Assembly: GCA_035295665.1 (NCBI GenBank)
Contig: DATGIQ010000577.1
Span: forward strand, 1 to 26,406
Reading direction: 5' to 3'
Source of the DNA: DATGIQ01 sp035295665
GTDB taxonomy: Bacteria; Planctomycetota; Planctomycetia; Gemmatales; Gemmataceae
DNA: 26,406 nt
The position numbers and the translations under genes were made by a program. Each line of letters opens with the position of its first letter. Position 1 is the first letter of the stretch. The notes beneath the pieces are model-generated. The model did no database searches, was not told the origin of the DNA, and saw nothing but the letters and a program-made list of their open reading frames with translations. This document shows, piece after piece, positions 5,755-13,326 of this stretch.

Positions 5755-8040
5755 ATGCCTCCCGACATTCCCACCCGCGATGAGCTGGCCGAGAAATACC
5801 TGGCCCAGCTACCCTACGTGCCGTATCCCGTTCAGGAAGAGGCGTTGTTGGCCTGGTTCACCACGGAGCAGGGAGTCCTGGTCTGCGCCCCAACCGGGAC
5901 CGGCAAAACGCTCATCGCTCAGGCGGCTCTTTTCGAGGCGTTGCACACCGGAAAAACCGCCTACTACACCACACCTCTCATCGCCCTGACCGATCAAAAA
6001 TTCCAAGAGATGCAGGCCTCGGCCGTGCGATGGGGTTTCTCCGCTGACCAGGTTGGCCTGGTGACTGGCAATCGTCGCGTCAACCCCGATGCGACCGTCC
6101 TGGTCGTCGTGGCCGAGATTCTTCTCAACCGCCTGCTGAATCCCAGTGCGTTCGATTTCAGCCATGTATCGGCCGTCGTCATGGATGAGTTCCACAATTT
6201 CGCCGACCTCCAGCGCGGCATCGTCTGGGAGCTGTCTCTGGCGATGTTGCCGCCCCACGTTCGCCTGCTGCTGCTGTCCGCCACGGTCGGCAATGCCGCG
6301 GAATTCGTGAGCTGGCTACAACGCTGTCATGGCCACAAGATCGAACTCGTCGAGGGTCGAGAACGGAAAGTACCACTCACCTACCAATGGGTACCGGATC
6401 AGTTTCTCAATGAGCATCTCGTCGAAATGGCCAAGGGGGATGCGCAAACCCGGAAGACGCCGGCCCTGGTCTTCTGCTTCAACCGGGACGAATGCTGGAG
6501 CATTGCCGAGCAGCTCAAGGGACTTCCGCTGCTTTCCGGAGAGCAGCGCACCCTGTTGCACGCCGAGGTGAACAAGCTCGACTGGACCCAAGGAGTGGGC
6601 CCGAAGCTAAAGCAGATGCTGCACCGCGGCGTGGGGGTTCATCACGCCGGCCTGCTGCCGAAATACCGCCGGGTGATTGAAGATCTCTTTGAACGCAAAC
6701 TCTTGGCGGTGGCAATCTGCACGGAGACACTGGCCGCCGGCATCAACTTGCCGGCCCGCTCCGTGGTGCTGAATGCACTGGTCAAGGGACCGTTCGGCAA
6801 ACAGAAGCTGGTAGATGCCAGTACCGCTCACCAGATTTTCGGCAGGGCGGGCCGGCCGCAGTTTGACGATCGTGGCTACATCTACGCACTGGCCCATGAG
6901 GACGATGTCAAGATCCTGCGCTGGAAGGAGAAATACGATCAGATCCCGGAGAATACGAAGGATCCCGGCTTGCTCAAAGCCAAGAAAGCTTTGAAACGCA
7001 AAAAACCGACCCGCCGCGATACGGTGCAATACTGGAATGAGAGCCAGTTTAAACAATTGCAGGGCGCGTCGCCCGGGAAGTTGTACAGCAAAGGGCCAAT
7101 CCCGTGGCGTTTGTTGGCCTATCTTCTCAAGCTCTCGCCGGAAGTGGCCCGGGTGCGTGCGGTTCTTCGCAAACGGCTGATGGACGAGTCACGCATCCAG
7201 GCCAGCGAAAAGATCCTCGATCAGATGCTCCTGACTCTGGCGTCCGGTGGATTCGTGACCCTGGAGCCAAAGCCGCCCAACCCGGTGCCGGAGGGCGAAA
7301 CGGCTGCGCCGGAGCTGTCCGCTCAGCGTTACACCGCCGTTCTCGCGACACCGACAGCGGAGCTGGAAAAGCTACTGGTCTTTCGCAGTGTGCATCCCGT
7401 ATACGGAGCGTACTTGATCAACCAGCTCGGCATCGCCGACCGCACGGAACGGCTTCAGGCGATGGAAAGCGTGCTCGAAATACCGCGGCCGTTATTGAAG
7501 TTCCTGCGTGTGCCGTTCGATCTGCCTCCCGGACCACTGGCCAGCACTCGATTGGACGCCGAGTTGATTCGCCGCGGACTGATTGTGGCTCCCGTGCCGA
7601 AGACCGCCGAGGAGGAAGAAGAGGAAGACGATGAAGAATACGCGCCGAGCTTATCGGACAAGCTGCGGCTCTTGTTTGATGCACTCTATCCGGACGTTGT
7701 GGATGTCCATACGCAGTCGGTCTGGTGCGCCGGGGAATTGCTGCGTTTCGGTGGGAATTTCAATAAATACGTTCAGAGCCGGGATCTGGTGAAGCAAGAG
7801 GGGATCGTTTTTCGCCATTTTCTGCGTCTGATTTTGCTCTGTGGCGAATTCGCCCTGGTAACGCCGCCGGACGCCACCACGGCCGAATGGCAGGCGGACC
7901 TGCGCGATCTGTCCGAGCAATTGACCGCGAGCTGCCGGGCGGTGGATCCAGCCAGTACGGATGAAATCATCGAACAGGCCCGTGCGGCCGATGTCGTGGA
8001 AGGGGAAGCGGAGGCGAAGGGCGTTGGGACACAACGATAA
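5755..8040 (+). CDS. Ski2-like DExH-box helicase
   Basis: 761 aa superfamily 2 helicase. Motifs in order: Walker A CAPTGTGKT (Lys51), motif II MDEFHNF (D144-H147, DEFH in place of the common DEVH), motif III LLSATVGN (about 174-181), then the second RecA domain with VHHAGLLPKYRRVIEDLF, ICTETLAAGINLPAR and motif VI HQIFGRAGRPQFD (about 359-371). The VHHAGL and GINLPAR patterns are typical of Ski2/Mtr4/Hel308 relatives, which unwind RNA or DNA 3' to 5'. The C-terminal half is alpha-helical, contains an acidic run (about 620-632, EEEEEEDDEE) and matches no domain I recognise. The preceding RNase gene ends 104 bases upstream, so RNA turnover is a reasonable guess. Start chosen as the first ATG before the Q-motif-like region (YVPYPVQEEAL). 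Confidence 0.92.
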   Translation: MPPDIPTRDELAEKYLAQLPYVPYPVQEEALLAWFTTEQGVLVCAPTGTGKTLIAQAALFEALHTGKTAYYTTPLIALTDQKFQEMQASAVRWGFSADQVGLVTGNRRVNPDATVLVVVAEILLNRLLNPSAFDFSHVSAVVMDEFHNFADLQRGIVWELSLAMLPPHVRLLLLSATVGNAAEFVSWLQRCHGHKIELVEGRERKVPLTYQWVPDQFLNEHLVEMAKGDAQTRKTPALVFCFNRDECWSIAEQLKGLPLLSGEQRTLLHAEVNKLDWTQGVGPKLKQMLHRGVGVHHAGLLPKYRRVIEDLFERKLLAVAICTETLAAGINLPARSVVLNALVKGPFGKQKLVDASTAHQIFGRAGRPQFDDRGYIYALAHEDDVKILRWKEKYDQIPENTKDPGLLKAKKALKRKKPTRRDTVQYWNESQFKQLQGASPGKLYSKGPIPWRLLAYLLKLSPEVARVRAVLRKRLMDESRIQASEKILDQMLLTLASGGFVTLEPKPPNPVPEGETAAPELSAQRYTAVLATPTAELEKLLVFRSVHPVYGAYLINQLGIADRTERLQAMESVLEIPRPLLKFLRVPFDLPPGPLASTRLDAELIRRGLIVAPVPKTAEEEEEEDDEEYAPSLSDKLRLLFDALYPDVVDVHTQSVWCAGELLRFGGNFNKYVQSRDLVKQEGIVFRHFLRLILLCGEFALVTPPDATTAEWQADLRDLSEQLTASCRAVDPASTDEIIEQARAADVVEGEAEAKGVGTQR

Positions 8041-8128
8041 CGGGCCACCGCGCAACTTGCCTGTGGCACCCATCCTTGTAGTTTACGGATGAACTCGGGG
8101 CAGCATCCACACCACACGGAGACAGCTC

Positions 8129-9100
8129 ATGAAACGGCGACGATGGGGACTCATCTGCGTTGCTTGCTTTCTTTCGGGAGCGACGCTCGGAATCATCTTG
8201 GCCGGCAGCCGATTGATGTCGGTCCTTCCCTCCGCGGCGGCGGTCGAGCCGGCGACGGCCAAGGCAACGTCACGACCTGTGCCGCCCGAGGACGGCAAAC
8301 TGCGCATCATCTGCTTCGGGGCGCATCCGGATGATTGCGAGCTTCAGGCCGGCGGCGTGGCGGCGTTATGGTCGGCCAAGGGGCACCATGTCAAGTTCGT
8401 CTCCGTAACCAATGGCGACATCGGCCATTGGCGCGATGCTGGCGGCCCGCTGGCCAAGCGGCGCACCGCCGAAGTCGAACGGGCGGCGCAGATCCTTGGC
8501 AATGCCACGGAAGTGCTGGATATTCATGATGGCGAATTGCTTCCCACGCTGGACAATCGCCGGACCATCACGCGGCTGATCCGCGAATGGAAAGCCGACA
8601 TCGTCATGAGTCACCGGCCCAATGATTATCATCCCGACCACCGCTACACGGGGACCTTGGTTCAGGATTCCGCGTACATGGTGGCCGTTCCGTTCTTCTG
8701 CCCGGATACTCCGCCTCTGAAGCACAATCCGGTGTTTCTCTTCTACCCCGATGGGTTCCAGAAGCCCAATCCGTTTCAGCCGGACATTGCCGTGGCTATC
8801 GACAAAGTCATCGATAAGAAACTCGACGCGCTGGACGTGCTGGTGTCGCAATTCTTCGAGGGCGGGGCTCTGGGATCGGCGGATCTGATGAAGCAACCGG
8901 ACCGTGCTCGTCAGGTGCGCACCGGCTTCGCCAACCGCAATCAGGCAACCGCCAAGCGTTTTCGCGCCAAGTTGGTGGAATGGTACGGGAAGGATCAGGC
9001 CGACAAGGTACACTACGCCGAGGCGTTCGAGGTCTGTGAATACGGACGACGGCCGAGCAAGGAGGAGTTGGGACGGCTGTTTCCGTTCATGGGGGACTGA
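8129..9100 (+). CDS. Exported PIG-L/LmbE-type N-acetylglucosaminyl deacetylase
   Basis: 323 aa. The N-terminus MKRRRWGLICVACFLSG to about residue 38 is a signal peptide or membrane anchor, so the enzyme acts outside the cytoplasm. The zinc site is complete: AHPDDCE (H66, D68, D69) and SHRPNDYHPDHRYTG (H162, D166, H168, H171). The PIG-L/LmbE family removes acetyl groups from N-acetylglucosamine-type sugars, as in GPI precursors, mycothiol, bacillithiol and antibiotics. In planctomycetes secreted copies are common and probably act on glycans, but the substrate cannot be read from the sequence. GGAG about 8 bases before the ATG supports the start. The gene stands alone, followed by a strong inverted repeat and a convergent gene. 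Confidence 0.92.
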   Translation: MKRRRWGLICVACFLSGATLGIILAGSRLMSVLPSAAAVEPATAKATSRPVPPEDGKLRIICFGAHPDDCELQAGGVAALWSAKGHHVKFVSVTNGDIGHWRDAGGPLAKRRTAEVERAAQILGNATEVLDIHDGELLPTLDNRRTITRLIREWKADIVMSHRPNDYHPDHRYTGTLVQDSAYMVAVPFFCPDTPPLKHNPVFLFYPDGFQKPNPFQPDIAVAIDKVIDKKLDALDVLVSQFFEGGALGSADLMKQPDRARQVRTGFANRNQATAKRFRAKLVEWYGKDQADKVHYAEAFEVCEYGRRPSKEELGRLFPFMGD

Positions 9101-9216
9101 GAGAGTCCATCCCGTTTGGTGCCGGAATTGGGAAGAGCCGACATCGGTGCTTGACTTGGCCCCGGTGCACGATGCCAATGGCTGCCGTGCGCAGTAGGAC
9201 ATTGGTCAATCGACTT

Positions 9217-9276
9217 CACGATCCGGACGGACCTGCGAAGGATGCCGCGGTCCGTCGCGGACGCATCCGGATCGTG
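9217..9276. repeat. Nested inverted repeat between convergent genes
   Basis: CACGATCCGGA (9217-9227) and TCCGGATCGTG (9266-9276) are perfect 11-bp inverted copies. Inside them CGGACC (9228-9233) pairs with GGTCCG (9249-9254), leaving an 11-base bulge on one side. An alternative fold pairs CCGCG (9245-9249) with CGCGG (9256-9260). The structure lies between the ends of the deacetylase gene (plus) and the secreted-protein gene (minus), so a bidirectional terminator is plausible. Neither side has a U-tract. Confidence 0.5.
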
Positions 9277-9321
9277 TGCTGCAATCTCGTGTCGGGGATC
9301 TCCCTACAGACAGCTTTCTGC

Positions 9322-9870
9322 TCATGGATTCTTCGGGCTCGTCCGTTCGAGAAGCCATTTCTCCAGGAGTTGTTCCAGGTGGATATCTTTGGATGCCAGG
9401 TTGATCCACACTTCCAGCCGATCGGGAATTTGCTTCGTGTGGACAACTTCCCAGCTGGGCACGGGCTTCACGATTTTGGCGCCAAATTGGGCCAGCACGT
9501 CGTTCTGGAATTCGTCCTTCCACCAACCGCCGCCTAATTGTTCGGAAAGGTCTTTGGATAGATGGATCTTGATATGAAGTCCTTGCACGCGGCTCAGCTT
9601 CGTAAGAAAACGTTCCAAAGCACCGGTATTGCCGCCGTAAATCAGGTCGCTGAAATCGTGCTCCGGTCCCCAACCCATGTGCTGACCGCCGCCGAGAAAT
9701 GAGAACTGCTTGTCCTGCACGACAGCCTGGACCGCATCCACGAATTTCTTGTCTACATCTCCCCGAAAATCAATGCTCGGGTAATGCAGCACAATTACCG
9801 TGGCCTCCGCGCGGGCGCCAATGAACAGCAAGGCTAGCAGCGGTAGCCCCACGGCGAATCGAGCTTTCAT
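9322..9870 (-). CDS. Secreted protein of unknown function
   Basis: 182 aa. GGAGGA 6 bases before the ATG at 9870 fixes the start. Residues 1 to about 21 are a signal peptide (MKARFAVGLPLLALLFIG, cleavage near ARA). The mature protein alternates strands and helices: VIVLHYPSIDFRGDVDKKF, a glycine-rich loop GGGQHMGWGPEHDFSDL, a possible helix ALERFLTKL, a strand LHIKIHLSKDL, a second glycine/tryptophan loop GGGWWKDEF, and the tail RLEVWINLASKDIHLEQLL. The IHLSKDL and WINLASKDIHLEQLL segments resemble each other and may mark a repeated unit. I recognise no domain and no catalytic motif. The gene is isolated on its strand, convergent with the deacetylase gene and preceded on the same strand by a kinase relic. 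Confidence 0.75.
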   Translation of the reverse strand: MKARFAVGLPLLALLFIGARAEATVIVLHYPSIDFRGDVDKKFVDAVQAVVQDKQFSFLGGGQHMGWGPEHDFSDLIYGGNTGALERFLTKLSRVQGLHIKIHLSKDLSEQLGGGWWKDEFQNDVLAQFGAKIVKPVPSWEVVHTKQIPDRLEVWINLASKDIHLEQLLEKWLLERTSPKNP

Positions 9871-9965
9871 GATTTCTCCTCCAAGGGATCGCGACACTCC
9901 CTAACCGTATCAAACCCGGAGCCCGGTGCACAGTCCGGAAGCAGTACCGCCGGGTTGTATGTCCG

Positions 9966-10046
9966 GTTCAGCTTGACGGCCCAGGGTCTCTTGAGCAGTC
10001 GATGTTCCGCCGGGTAAACCTCGCCTATGCCGCCGGCGCCGAGCAT
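9966..10046 (-). pseudogene. Relic of a Ser/Thr protein kinase N-lobe
   Basis: On the minus strand this stretch reads MLGAGGIGEVY, then PAEHRLLKRPWAVKLN. That is the glycine-rich loop (GxGGxGxVY) and the beta-3 strand with the ATP-binding lysine (AVK) of Hanks-type kinases, in the wording common in planctomycete kinases (LGAGGMGEVYLAEHRLLKRP). After about 27 residues the likeness stops. No helix C, HRD or DFG motif follows in any frame, and the reading frame ends at the start of the secreted-protein gene. It is a decayed fragment. The surrounding 411-base stretch (9871-10281) holds nothing else convincing except a short leader frame at its right end. Confidence 0.55.
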
Positions 10047-10237
10047 CGGCGGGCTCCTGCGCCATCCACTGCTCCACCCAATGGCAAACCACTGCGAAGG
10101 GTAATCGGCAACCATTCGGCGAAATTTATTCTTCGAATTACTCTAGCTTTTCAAAAAACGCCGGGTAACATCTATTCTTAGTTTGGCTCGCGAACACCGA
10201 CTCTTGCAAAGTCGGCAGCAGCTTTCGGGAGGAGCCC

Positions 10238-10285
10238 GTGAGTTGCTTGGCTCGTGAGCGCATCGAGGAAAGGAGTCCTGGATGA
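10238..10285 (+). CDS. Possible 15-codon leader peptide coupled to the amidotransferase-like gene
   Basis: GGGAGG (10227-10232) precedes a GTG at 10238 by 5 bases. The frame encodes 15 residues (MSCLARERIEERSPG) and its TGA overlaps the ATG of the next gene in the form ATGA (10282-10285). The next gene has its own site, AAAGGAG at 10269-10275. Stop/start overlap plus a strong ribosome binding site suggests translational coupling, but so short a frame may be chance. Confidence 0.3.
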   Translation: MSCLARERIEERSPG

Positions 10286-11004
10286 TCACGTCTGCTTTTG
10301 CCCCACGCATCGGCATCTTTGGTTCAGAGGAAACGGCGATCTCTACAAGCCGCGGCTGTTATCTCTGGCCGGTAGGCTACGGCGCCGCCCTGAGCGAGGC
10401 GGGCGCAACTCCAGTTTCACTGGCCCTGTGCCGCCAGCGATCGGTGCATGAGGAAATTCTCGAAGACCTGGACGGGATCCTGCTCGTGGCGCGGGAGACG
10501 GACGAGGCTTGGCAGCCCGCGGATGCCGATTGGCTTTGCCGTGCTGCCCGTGAGCGAAGAGTGCCCATTCTCGGGGTTGACCAGGGCCTTCAGGCGTTGA
10601 ACGTTGTTTACGGTGGCTCGCTGTACGCGGATGTATCGCGCGAACTGCCGCAAGCATTGCAACACCAGCATGCCTATGAGCCCGGGGATCGCCATGCCAT
10701 CAACATCGAGCCGAATACCCGTCTCGCAAGCTTCTACGGGGAAGGCGAGATCGTTGTCAACAGTGAGCATCGCGCCGCAGTGTGCCGCCTGGCGCGCGGG
10801 TTTCGCGTCAGCGCCCGTGCACTGGATGGAGTGATCGAGGCCATCGAGGCCGAAGAGGAGCATTGGTTTGCCCTCGGTGTCCAATGGCACCCGGCTTCCG
10901 CCAGTGCCTCGGGCCTCGATATCCAACTGTTTCGCGGGCTCGTTGATGCTTGCCGGGAGCGACGGCTTGGCTCTGTCGGCAAACCATGCCTTCAGGCCGC
11001 TTGA
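10282..11004 (+). CDS. Class I glutamine amidotransferase-like protein (C26 family) lacking catalytic residues
   Basis: 240 aa, the fold of gamma-glutamyl-GABA hydrolase (PuuD) and related C26 peptidases. The nucleophile elbow, normally GICRG, reads ILGVDQGLQALNVVYGGSL, so the catalytic Cys is Asp100. The C-terminal signature, normally WHPE, reads GVQWHPAS: His203 is kept and the Glu is Ala205. Other family marks are intact, such as VNSEHRAAVCRLA and DGVIEAIEA. Hydrolase or amidotransferase chemistry through a thioester is therefore not possible, and the protein is probably a binding or regulatory pseudoenzyme. AAAGGAG 6 bases before the ATG supports the start. An unknown 148-aa gene follows 93 bases later and a shared transcript is likely. 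No signal peptide is seen. Confidence 0.85.
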   Translation: MITSAFAPRIGIFGSEETAISTSRGCYLWPVGYGAALSEAGATPVSLALCRQRSVHEEILEDLDGILLVARETDEAWQPADADWLCRAARERRVPILGVDQGLQALNVVYGGSLYADVSRELPQALQHQHAYEPGDRHAINIEPNTRLASFYGEGEIVVNSEHRAAVCRLARGFRVSARALDGVIEAIEAEEEHWFALGVQWHPASASASGLDIQLFRGLVDACRERRLGSVGKPCLQAA

Positions 11005-11097
11005 CGTCGTGCCGGTTCTCTTCCAAAGGATCACCGAATCGAAGACTCGGCGCTCGCTTTCCATCCATTCGTTTCCGATTACAGGGAGGTAATGGGA

Positions 11098-11544
11098 ATG
11101 AAGCTGCGTTACTTTGTGCTCGATCAGAACGGTCAGCTCCGCAAGGCATCACAGGCGGCGGTGCAAGCTCTGTGGGAAGGACGTCTCCAGGTCGATGCGC
11201 TGGGGTGTGCTCGTAAACACGAAGTTCACCTCGTAAGCGTTGTCTGCACCAGTCGGCTTCTGCCGCGCAAGGTGTATCTCCTGCGCCTGCCCTTGGAGGA
11301 GGGAAGCTTCACGGAAGAGAGCTACCTGGTCCTCCAGGCTTTTACGAGGCCGGACTGTGTGACGCGCCAAGAGGCCATCGCCCATCATACCGAAGGTTGG
11401 CCGCCCAATTTGTTCCAGCAGCTTGCGGTTGCCCTGGACATCTCCGTTGCCAGCTTGAGCGTGCCGCTTGCCATTGGTGGACCGTTATTGCTTGCTTCCG
11501 CACTGGAGGTAACTCCGCGGCAAGCCTTGCGCCGCCTTCGCTGA
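11098..11544 (+). CDS. Protein of unknown function following the amidotransferase-like gene
   Basis: 148 aa starting MKLRYFVLDQNGQL. GGGAGG (11084-11089) is 8 bases before this ATG; an ATG two codons earlier (11092) is too close to it. I recognise no family. The first 80 residues look like a mixed alpha/beta domain with the strands EVHLVSVVC and RKVYLLRLPL. The rest is mainly helical and includes a hydrophobic stretch (ISVASLSVPLAIGGPLLLAS) that is too interrupted to call a membrane segment with confidence. No signal peptide. Position and strand suggest it is the second gene of a two-gene unit with the inactive amidotransferase-like protein, closed by the perfect hairpin directly after its stop codon. 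Confidence 0.7.
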   Translation: MKLRYFVLDQNGQLRKASQAAVQALWEGRLQVDALGCARKHEVHLVSVVCTSRLLPRKVYLLRLPLEEGSFTEESYLVLQAFTRPDCVTRQEAIAHHTEGWPPNLFQQLAVALDISVASLSVPLAIGGPLLLASALEVTPRQALRRLR

Positions 11545-11554
11545 GAGGCGTTTC

Positions 11555-11591
11555 GACTTCGAGGGACGGCCATCGGCCGTCCCTCGAAGTC
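11555..11591 (+). terminator. Perfect 17-bp hairpin after the unknown 148-aa gene
   Basis: GACTTCGAGGGACGGCC (11555-11571) and its exact reverse complement (11575-11591) are separated by a 3-base loop, ATC. The hairpin begins 10 bases after the stop codon at 11542-11544. Length and position fit a transcription terminator. It has no U-tract on either strand, so it would need help from a factor, or it serves as a 3' stabiliser or processing site. Confidence 0.65.
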
Positions 11592-11657
11592 AATCCCCCG
11601 CTGAGTAATTCCGCAGTACTTGAAAGCGATTGGCCTTTGGTTGGCCCTATCCACTCC

Positions 11658-11673
11658 AGGCAGTAAACTGCCT
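11658..11673 (+). terminator. Small terminator-like hairpin
   Basis: AGGCAG (11658-11663), loop TAAA and CTGCCT (11668-11673), followed by TTG. This weak hairpin lies 84 bases after the perfect one and 80 bases before the VOC gene. It may be a second termination signal or a leader structure. Confidence 0.25.
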
Positions 11674-11752
11674 TTGTCGGTCGAGGCCGCGTGCCCGAAA
11701 AGACAATCCCCACCAACGCATCCGGTACGAGCATCCGAAAGTGGAACGGCCC

Positions 11753-12160
11753 ATGAATATCCAGGCCATCACCGAAACCGCCATTTATGTCGATGACCTC
11801 GATGCTGCGGAGGATTTTTACCGAAGAATCCTCGGCCTACGGGTTCTGGGCAAGGACCCTGGCCGGCAGGTGTTCTTCCAGGTTGGAGACCGCAACGTGT
11901 TGCTTGCGTTCTTGCCCGAGGCCACACTGCAAGCAGGGATGCTGCCGCCTCATGGGGCCAAAGGGCCCGGTCACTTCGCGCTGGGAATAGAACGGCAATC
12001 CTTGGATGCCTGCCGGCAGCACCTGGAAAGTCAGGGAGTCACCATCGAACAAGAAGTCGATTGGCCGAGGGGGGGCCAATCGATCTACTTCCGGGATCCC
12101 GCCGGGAACTTGGTGGAACTGGTCACGCCGGGGATATGGGGATTGCCCAGCGGCTGGTAG
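11753..12160 (+). CDS. VOC superfamily (glyoxalase/dioxygenase fold) protein
   Basis: 135 aa, one VOC unit of two beta-alpha-beta-beta-beta modules: ETAIYVDDLDAAEDFYRRIL begins the first, GHFALGIERQSLDACRQHL the second, and YFRDPAGNLVELVTP ends it. The metal ligands appear to be His74 and Glu122. The first ligand, usually His at the start of strand one, is Glu8, which can still bind a metal. The substrate cannot be told; the family includes glyoxalase I, fosfomycin-type resistance enzymes and ring-cleaving dioxygenases. The start at 11753 is where the fold begins and the upstream extension is unlike the family. The ribosome binding site is weak. The gene may share a transcript with the next MoxR gene, although a separate promoter is visible between them. 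Confidence 0.85.
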   Translation: MNIQAITETAIYVDDLDAAEDFYRRILGLRVLGKDPGRQVFFQVGDRNVLLAFLPEATLQAGMLPPHGAKGPGHFALGIERQSLDACRQHLESQGVTIEQEVDWPRGGQSIYFRDPAGNLVELVTPGIWGLPSGW

Positions 12161-12185
12161 TTCCGCCCTTGTCGAGCATAGGCCA

Positions 12186-12214
12186 TTGTCAGCCGCCGTT
12201 CCGGACAGTAGCAT
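12186..12214 (+). promoter_or_regulatory. Candidate sigma70-like promoter of the MoxR/VWA gene train
   Basis: TTGTCA (12186-12191, 5/6 of consensus), a 17-base spacer and TAGCAT (12209-12214, 4/6). The predicted transcript start near 12221 leaves a leader of about 30 bases before the ATG at 12253. This supports 12253 over in-frame starts further upstream at 12061 or 12217. Confidence 0.45.
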
Positions 12215-12252
12215 GGATGCTGCTCCCGAATTTTCCGAGAACGGCATCGGTC

Positions 12253-13254
12253 ATGGATCTCCTCAACGAAAACGACGTCCAGGCAATTCGTCAACTCCGC
12301 GATGTGTATGCCCGGCTCCGGGCGGAGCTAGGACGGGTCATCGTCGGCCAACAGGACACGATCGAGCGGTTGGCGATTTGCCTGTTTGCTCGGGGGCACG
12401 CGCTCCTCATGGGCGTTCCGGGATTGGCCAAGACGCTCTTGGTCCGCAAACTCGCCGAAACGATGTCGCTGAAGTTTAGCCGGATTCAGTTCACCCCCGA
12501 TCTGATGCCGATGGACATCACCGGCACCGACATCTTGCAAGACCAGGCGGGCGGCCGGCGCGAGTTCGAATTTGTGCGGGGGCCCGTCTTCGCCAACCTC
12601 GTCTTGGCCGACGAGATCAACCGCGCTCCTCCCAAAACGCAGGCGGCCATGCTGGAGGCGATGCAGGAGCAGAAGGTCACCGTGGTCGGGAAATCGTTTC
12701 CTCTGGAAGCACCCTTCTTGGTCCTGGCCACACAGAATCCGGTTGAACAGGAGGGAACCTACCCCTTGCCGGAAGCCCAGCTGGATCGGTTCATGTTTCT
12801 GATCGAGCTGAATTATCCCTCCGAGGATGAGGAAGTGCGAATTGCACGCACCACGACCGGCGATGACCTGGCGGAATTAATATCCTTGATGCATGCCGAA
12901 GACATCATCCGCCAGCAGCATCTGGTACGCCGTGTTCCGGTGCCGGACCACATTTATTTGTACGCCGCCCGGCTGGTGCGGAAGACCCGGCCGGCGGACG
13001 CCACCGCTCCGGGATGGCTGAAACCGCTGATTTCTTGGGGGGCAGGGCCCCGAGCGGTTCAGTATCTGATCCTTGGGGCCAAAGCCCGTGCGGCCCTGCT
13101 GGGCAGCTACATGGTTCGCTTGGAGGATGTGGAAGCTGTCGCCGCCCCGGTGTTGACGCATCGCTTGATCACCACGTTCGCCGCCCAGGCCGAGGGGATC
13201 GATGCCAAGCAAATTGTCCGCCGCCTGGTCGAGGAAACCAAGGCCGCCGCGTAG
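12253..13254 (+). CDS. MoxR-family AAA+ ATPase (second copy, heads the VWA gene train)
   Basis: 333 aa. Walker A is GVPGLAKT (K60, T61), Walker B VLADEINR (D120, E121), and the family block is ATQNPVEQEGTYPLPEAQLDR (about 159-179), with a helical lid to the end. The protein probably forms a ring that remodels or activates the VWA/MIDAS proteins encoded next to it, by analogy with MoxR, RavA and NorQ systems. It opens a co-directional train with DUF58, BatA-like and VWA genes, the standard gene order of planctomycete MoxR clusters. Start: the ATG at 12253 matches the usual family N-terminus (MDLLNENDVQAIRQL) and lies behind a promoter-like pair; no good ribosome binding site is seen. It is clearly paralogous to the MoxR gene at the left of the window. 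Confidence 0.93.
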   Translation: MDLLNENDVQAIRQLRDVYARLRAELGRVIVGQQDTIERLAICLFARGHALLMGVPGLAKTLLVRKLAETMSLKFSRIQFTPDLMPMDITGTDILQDQAGGRREFEFVRGPVFANLVLADEINRAPPKTQAAMLEAMQEQKVTVVGKSFPLEAPFLVLATQNPVEQEGTYPLPEAQLDRFMFLIELNYPSEDEEVRIARTTTGDDLAELISLMHAEDIIRQQHLVRRVPVPDHIYLYAARLVRKTRPADATAPGWLKPLISWGAGPRAVQYLILGAKARAALLGSYMVRLEDVEAVAAPVLTHRLITTFAAQAEGIDAKQIVRRLVEETKAAA

Positions 13255-13326
13255 GGGTTCCCGATAACAAACCGGCCGTCATTCGTCCTTTCATCAGCGC
13301 ATCCACGCGGGGTGTCAGGAGGCCCT

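Noticed and set aside
12061..12252. Extended N-terminus for the second MoxR protein
   Set aside because: The extension overlaps the VOC gene and lies before a promoter-like pair at 12186-12214; the family N-terminus starts at 12253.
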